Below are positions 60,814 to 64,000 of a stretch of 64,000 nt of DNA, in pieces. The stretch is from Opitutaceae bacterium (GTDB lineage: Bacteria; Verrucomicrobiota; Verrucomicrobiia; Opitutales; Opitutaceae), in contig JAUSID010000148.1 of the NCBI GenBank assembly GCA_030648295.1, positions 44,916 to 108,915 of the forward strand. Direction: 5' to 3'. Position numbers and translations under genes: made by a program. The notes under the pieces were generated by a model, which made no database searches, was not told the origin of the DNA, and saw nothing but the letters and a program-made list of their open reading frames with translations. The first letter of the stretch is position 1; the number at the start of each line of letters is the position of its first letter.

Positions 60814-60856
60814 GCGGTTCGGTTGACCACGGCGGCGGCACATGGGTGAGCGGCGT

Positions 60857-63800
60857 TCATTCTGCTCCTCCCGCGCGGGGCGCGGAGCCCGCGCCTGCAC
60901 GCGTTGATTTTGGCGCGTTGGCCACGCCGGCGAAAAGCACGTCTTCATCACGCCAGCGGATTCGCGGCAACGTCGCGATCGGAGCGACGGCGGTCGCGCC
61001 ACCGCGGCCGGACCATTGCCACGCGTCGGTCAGCGTCATGGCGTCGGCCACCAGGTCGCCAAAATGCGCGGTGCCGTTACCGCCGTATTCCTTCGAGGCC
61101 TTGGCAGCGGCTTCGAAACGCGAGTGGAGTTCGAGCGTGACGCGACGGCCCGTGACAACCAGCGGCGCGCCCCAGATGATTCCGTTCCCATCGCGAAGGC
61201 GAAAATCGCGGAGTTCAGTGGTCACGGTTGACTCCACGATCGGCGCGCCGTGGCGGGAGAAATCGACGACTTCGATTCGCGCGCGCGTCGGCACGAGCTG
61301 GCGCAGCATCTGCGCCTGCCGGGAGCGGTTGACGAACCAGTCGCCATCGGCCTGGCCCCGCTCGCGCGCGAAACTGCCGCCATGCAGCCCGCCCATGGCC
61401 GGCAAATCCGCGGTCGGCAGCGCGGCAGCGATGACCTCGTCGCCGAGCGCGAACCGGCGTTTCGGCAGAAAACCGGTACGCGCGGCTTGCTCCTGAAACA
61501 CCGCGGCTTGATTCTCGCCCGGCACAAGCACGACGAGGGCTCGCCGGATTCCCTGCCCGCCGATCCCATCCTGGAGCAGAATCGCGACGGCCACTCCCGT
61601 TGCGCCGGCGAGCGAGATCAGCGGCGTGGTGAGGAACAACCGATGGCGCCGTGCCGGGGGGGCAAGCCAGTACAAGTTCACGGGCCCGATCACGACGGCG
61701 AACAGCACGAGCAGAACGGAAACCCAGAACGTCTCGGCGGCCCCGACCTTCACCATGTCGCCCATGGGCGTGCCGGCCGGCAGCTTGATTCGCTCCCTTT
61801 CCGGCATGCCGGGCGCCGGATTCTTCACCTGGAGATTCCCAACGACATCGCTCGCCGACATGCCGGCGATCGGTTCGGCCAGGGTGTGTATCCGACCTGC
61901 GCCTACGCGTTCAGCCGCGGCGCTTCCCGGTGCGATCGGCGCGAGAAACAACCGTCCGCCCATGGCGACCCAGCTGCGCAAGGCAGCCCGCCGCGCCGGA
62001 TCCAGCGCGGAGAAATCCTCCGCCCGCAGCACGACGGAATTAAATGAGGACCAAATGCGCCAGTCGGCCGGCGCCTGCGCCGGCTCGAACGCCGACAGGT
62101 TCGGCAGCGCGCCGATGCCGGAGGCCGCAAACTTGGTGCGCAGCGTCGAGTCCAGCGCCAGAGTGGTGGCAATCGGCGGCATGGCCGTGTTGCCGATCGC
62201 ATTTGGAAAACTGCTGCGCGTCCCGGGCGTGACACCGGGCCCGCCGATCTCAATCACCAGAACACCCGGCGCAGTGGGGGCGCCCGTCGAGTATCTCACC
62301 ACCGGATGCGCCGGCGTGACGCGCACCGGCGCCGTGCCGCCCGCACCCGCAATGAACGCCGGCATCGAAACCACGAAGTTACGCGTCGTCTCGCCGGGCA
62401 GCGGCCCGGTCGTAATCGTGGAGGTAACACCCGCCGGCAGCACCCCCGGAGGGACGGGGGTGAGCTGGGCGGCTGCACCGCTTTCGGTGAAGATGAAGAT
62501 GTCAGGCATGCTGGTTGCAACGCCCGAGGAAACCGGCACAGACGACCCGCCCGAGGAACGGCGGAAGGAAGATCCCTGCGAGATGCCGGGCTGCGCGCGT
62601 AGAAGTCCGAGCCGCTGGAGTTCAGCACGTGCGAGCGCCGTTCCGTGCGACATCATGCTCGAACCGCCGCCCGCGGCGACGGCCGAGTACATCGCGGCGA
62701 TCACCGAGGGCTCAACGACGGTGATGATCCGCGTGACTGATCCTCCCATCGCGGGATAAACCGTCACCTTCACTCCGGGCGGCAGCGTCGCCGGCGAAGG
62801 CTGAGGCAGCAGCGCCGCCGGTCCCGTTTGCTCGAAAGTGACCATGGGATACGGCCCACCGGAGGAACCCATCGAGGCGGTCGAGAGAAACTGCGTCGAC
62901 GAGATGCTGCGCACGCCGGTGATTGGGTTCAGCAGCCGCGTCGGGGCGAGAAGCCGGCGTGCTTCGGCTTCGGCGGCCGAGAAACTCGGCGACAACATGC
63001 CGGTCCGGCCGGACGGAAACGGCACGCCCGGAGCGGCGCCCGGCGCCGGGGCCGTCGGCGCCGGCGTCGCCACCTGTTCCACATAGGTGAATTCGCGCAC
63101 GACCCCGCTGCCTCCGGGGTTCGGATTGACCGTCACCGAGGTGAAGCCGCGGGGCAGCGAGGCGAGCGGCGGCAACGGTAGGTCCTTCTCGGGGCCGGTC
63201 TGTGACAGCGTAAGGGACACTTCGTTCGTTCCCGGTTTGGCGCCGGGGTTCGTGCGCGACGAGGTGCGCGTCTGCACGCCCGGCGGCGCCAGGCCGGCGC
63301 GGCTCAATTCCCGCCGGGCATTGTTGCTGGCCGTCGAGGCGGGCGAAGTGGGGAAAGATGTCGGGATGCCGGACGCGGTACTCGCAACTTCGATCCGTAC
63401 GACCGTCGTTCGGGTGACGTTGCCGGCCGCGTCGGGGGCCGAGACGTTCACCGTGGCGTTCGGGGGAAGGTCCCGGGGCGCCGGGAGCGGCAACAGGTTC
63501 GCCGGTCCGGTCTGCGCGATGGTGAAAACGCGCACCAGGCCCGTGGCGGTCGACGAAGTCGTCGGCCGCGAAACGCTGTACCTGACCCCGGGTACATTGG
63601 GATTCGGGTAGATGCCCGCGATCGGCGGCGGGGTCGCCGGCAGGCTCGACAGGACCGAACTCGAACTCGGCACCAGCACGGTTGGATTGATTGTGATGGC
63701 GGGGCTGGCGAGCGGGACAAAAAACCACCGCTCGCGTGTTTGCATTGCCGATACGTCGACTTCGAGCGTGCTCGTCGTGATCCCGGGAAACATCGCCCGG

Positions 63801-64000
63801 CTGCCGGCATCGAAACGGAAGCGCCAGGTCCCGTCGCGTGCCGTGCCGTTCTCGATCGCGATGCGCAGCGGCATGAATCCGAAATGCGGCACCGATGTGA
63901 CCGGCGACGAGATCTTGATCGTGATGTTCGAGCCGGGCTCGGTGTTGACCGGCACGGCGACATCGGCGCGAACCGGTGCCGCCAGGAGCAGCACGATCGC
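60857..64000 (-). CDS. Large secreted/membrane protein of the ABC-DUF58 operon (5' end outside window)
   Basis: At least 1,045 residues; the start lies beyond the right edge, since the visible codons (AIVLLLLAAPVRA) are the middle of a signal peptide. After an N-terminal beta domain come four degenerate repeats of about 110-120 residues, each with a TGPA-LLP-P, LPPG, VTRxxxVVE pattern at about residues 156, 264, 386 and 501 (for example FEQTGPAALLPQPSPATLPP). Ser/Thr-rich linkers carrying ARRELSRAGL-like words separate them. Residues 640-730 contain a GATase-like segment (LRSWVAMGGRLFLAPIAPGS). Two helices follow at about 755-805 (LFAVVIGPVNLYWLAPPARR). The C-terminal part resembles proteins encoded next to ABC-2/DUF58 genes. 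Its role is unknown. Confidence 0.75.
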   Translation of the reverse strand, partial: AIVLLLAAPVRADVAVPVNTEPGSNITIKISSPVTSVPHFGFMPLRIAIENGTARDGTWRFRFDAGSRAMFPGITTSTLEVDVSAMQTRERWFFVPLASPAITINPTVLVPSSSSVLSSLPATPPPIAGIYPNPNVPGVRYSVSRPTTSSTATGLVRVFTIAQTGPANLLPLPAPRDLPPNATVNVSAPDAAGNVTRTTVVRIEVASTASGIPTSFPTSPASTASNNARRELSRAGLAPPGVQTRTSSRTNPGAKPGTNEVSLTLSQTGPEKDLPLPPLASLPRGFTSVTVNPNPGGSGVVREFTYVEQVATPAPTAPAPGAAPGVPFPSGRTGMLSPSFSAAEAEARRLLAPTRLLNPITGVRSISSTQFLSTASMGSSGGPYPMVTFEQTGPAALLPQPSPATLPPGVKVTVYPAMGGSVTRIITVVEPSVIAAMYSAVAAGGGSSMMSHGTALARAELQRLGLLRAQPGISQGSSFRRSSGGSSVPVSSGVATSMPDIFIFTESGAAAQLTPVPPGVLPAGVTSTITTGPLPGETTRNFVVSMPAFIAGAGGTAPVRVTPAHPVVRYSTGAPTAPGVLVIEIGGPGVTPGTRSSFPNAIGNTAMPPIATTLALDSTLRTKFAASGIGALPNLSAFEPAQAPADWRIWSSFNSVVLRAEDFSALDPARRAALRSWVAMGGRLFLAPIAPGSAAAERVGAGRIHTLAEPIAGMSASDVVGNLQVKNPAPGMPERERIKLPAGTPMGDMVKVGAAETFWVSVLLVLFAVVIGPVNLYWLAPPARRHRLFLTTPLISLAGATGVAVAILLQDGIGGQGIRRALVVLVPGENQAAVFQEQAARTGFLPKRRFALGDEVIAAALPTADLPAMGGLHGGSFARERGQADGDWFVNRSRQAQMLRQLVPTRARIEVVDFSRHGAPIVESTVTTELRDFRLRDGNGIIWGAPLVVTGRRVTLELHSRFEAAAKASKEYGGNGTAHFGDLVADAMTLTDAWQWSGRGGATAVAPIATLPRIRWRDEDVLFAGVANAPKSTRAGAGSAPRAGGAE

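Overview
The window looks like a chromosome segment of a high-GC Verrucomicrobiota bacterium, most likely an Opitutaceae relative. This rests on a 1,930-residue autotransporter-type beta-strand repeat protein with a PEP-CTERM tail, a TonB receptor with a carboxypeptidase-regulatory-like plug extension, a GntR-type regulator with a LacI-like effector domain, a DUF2934 protein, ABC/DUF58/VWA membrane operons, and intergenic DNA packed with short inverted repeats. The assignment is inferred from gene content; there is no rRNA in the window and I saw no tRNA or CRISPR array.

Layout. 0.3-2.1 kb: TauE/SafE permease and recF (minus, translationally coupled). 2.1-10 kb: housekeeping genes (gmhA, cyclophilin, dgt, ogt, a small unknown, tdh-kbl threonine catabolism, cdd) separated by repeat-rich spacers. 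10.5-18 kb: dnaE, rsmB, a polytopic membrane protein and a SAM methyltransferase carrying an in-frame repeat insertion. 18-29 kb: a putative sialic-acid or sugar-acid locus, made of a minus-strand operon (HpcH/HpaI aldolase, FAD oxidoreductase, NanM-like kelch protein, SSS symporter), a divergent GntR regulator, and a sialidase-like protein with a TonB receptor. 29-35.3 kb: an acyl-CoA degradation operon (flavin reductase, thiolase, acyl-CoA synthetase, 3'-truncated fadJ, E2 acyltransferase remnant). 35.5-40.6 kb: a membrane zinc-ribbon protein, a DUF2934 protein, galM and an octaheme cytochrome c/TPR protein. 40.7-47.4 kb: the giant beta-strand surface protein and an SDR. 47.6-51.9 kb: cytochrome oxidase biogenesis (a YtkA-like protein and Sco on one strand; ctaA, ctaB and DUF420 on the other). 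51.9-52.7 kb: a repeat island with a small HTH gene bracketed by palindrome pairs. 52.9-64 kb: a six-gene minus-strand operon (large membrane protein, ABC ATPase, ABC permease, DUF58, two VWA/BatA-like membrane proteins), running off the right edge.

The most unusual feature is a set of several unrelated short inverted-repeat families. They crowd the spacers and also sit, in an open frame, inside or at the ends of genes: the methyltransferase, DUF58, fadJ, acyl-CoA synthetase, dgt and gmhA. The best defined is a perfect palindrome with core TGTCATCTAWTAGATGACA. It occurs in pairs whose spacing is a multiple of three (54, 54, 57), reads as CHL(L/I)DDK, and brackets a small HTH gene at 52.1-52.7 kb. 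It resembles, in concept only, the protein-inserted palindromic elements of Rickettsia, and I consider it the best candidate here for an undescribed element-plus-binding-protein system.
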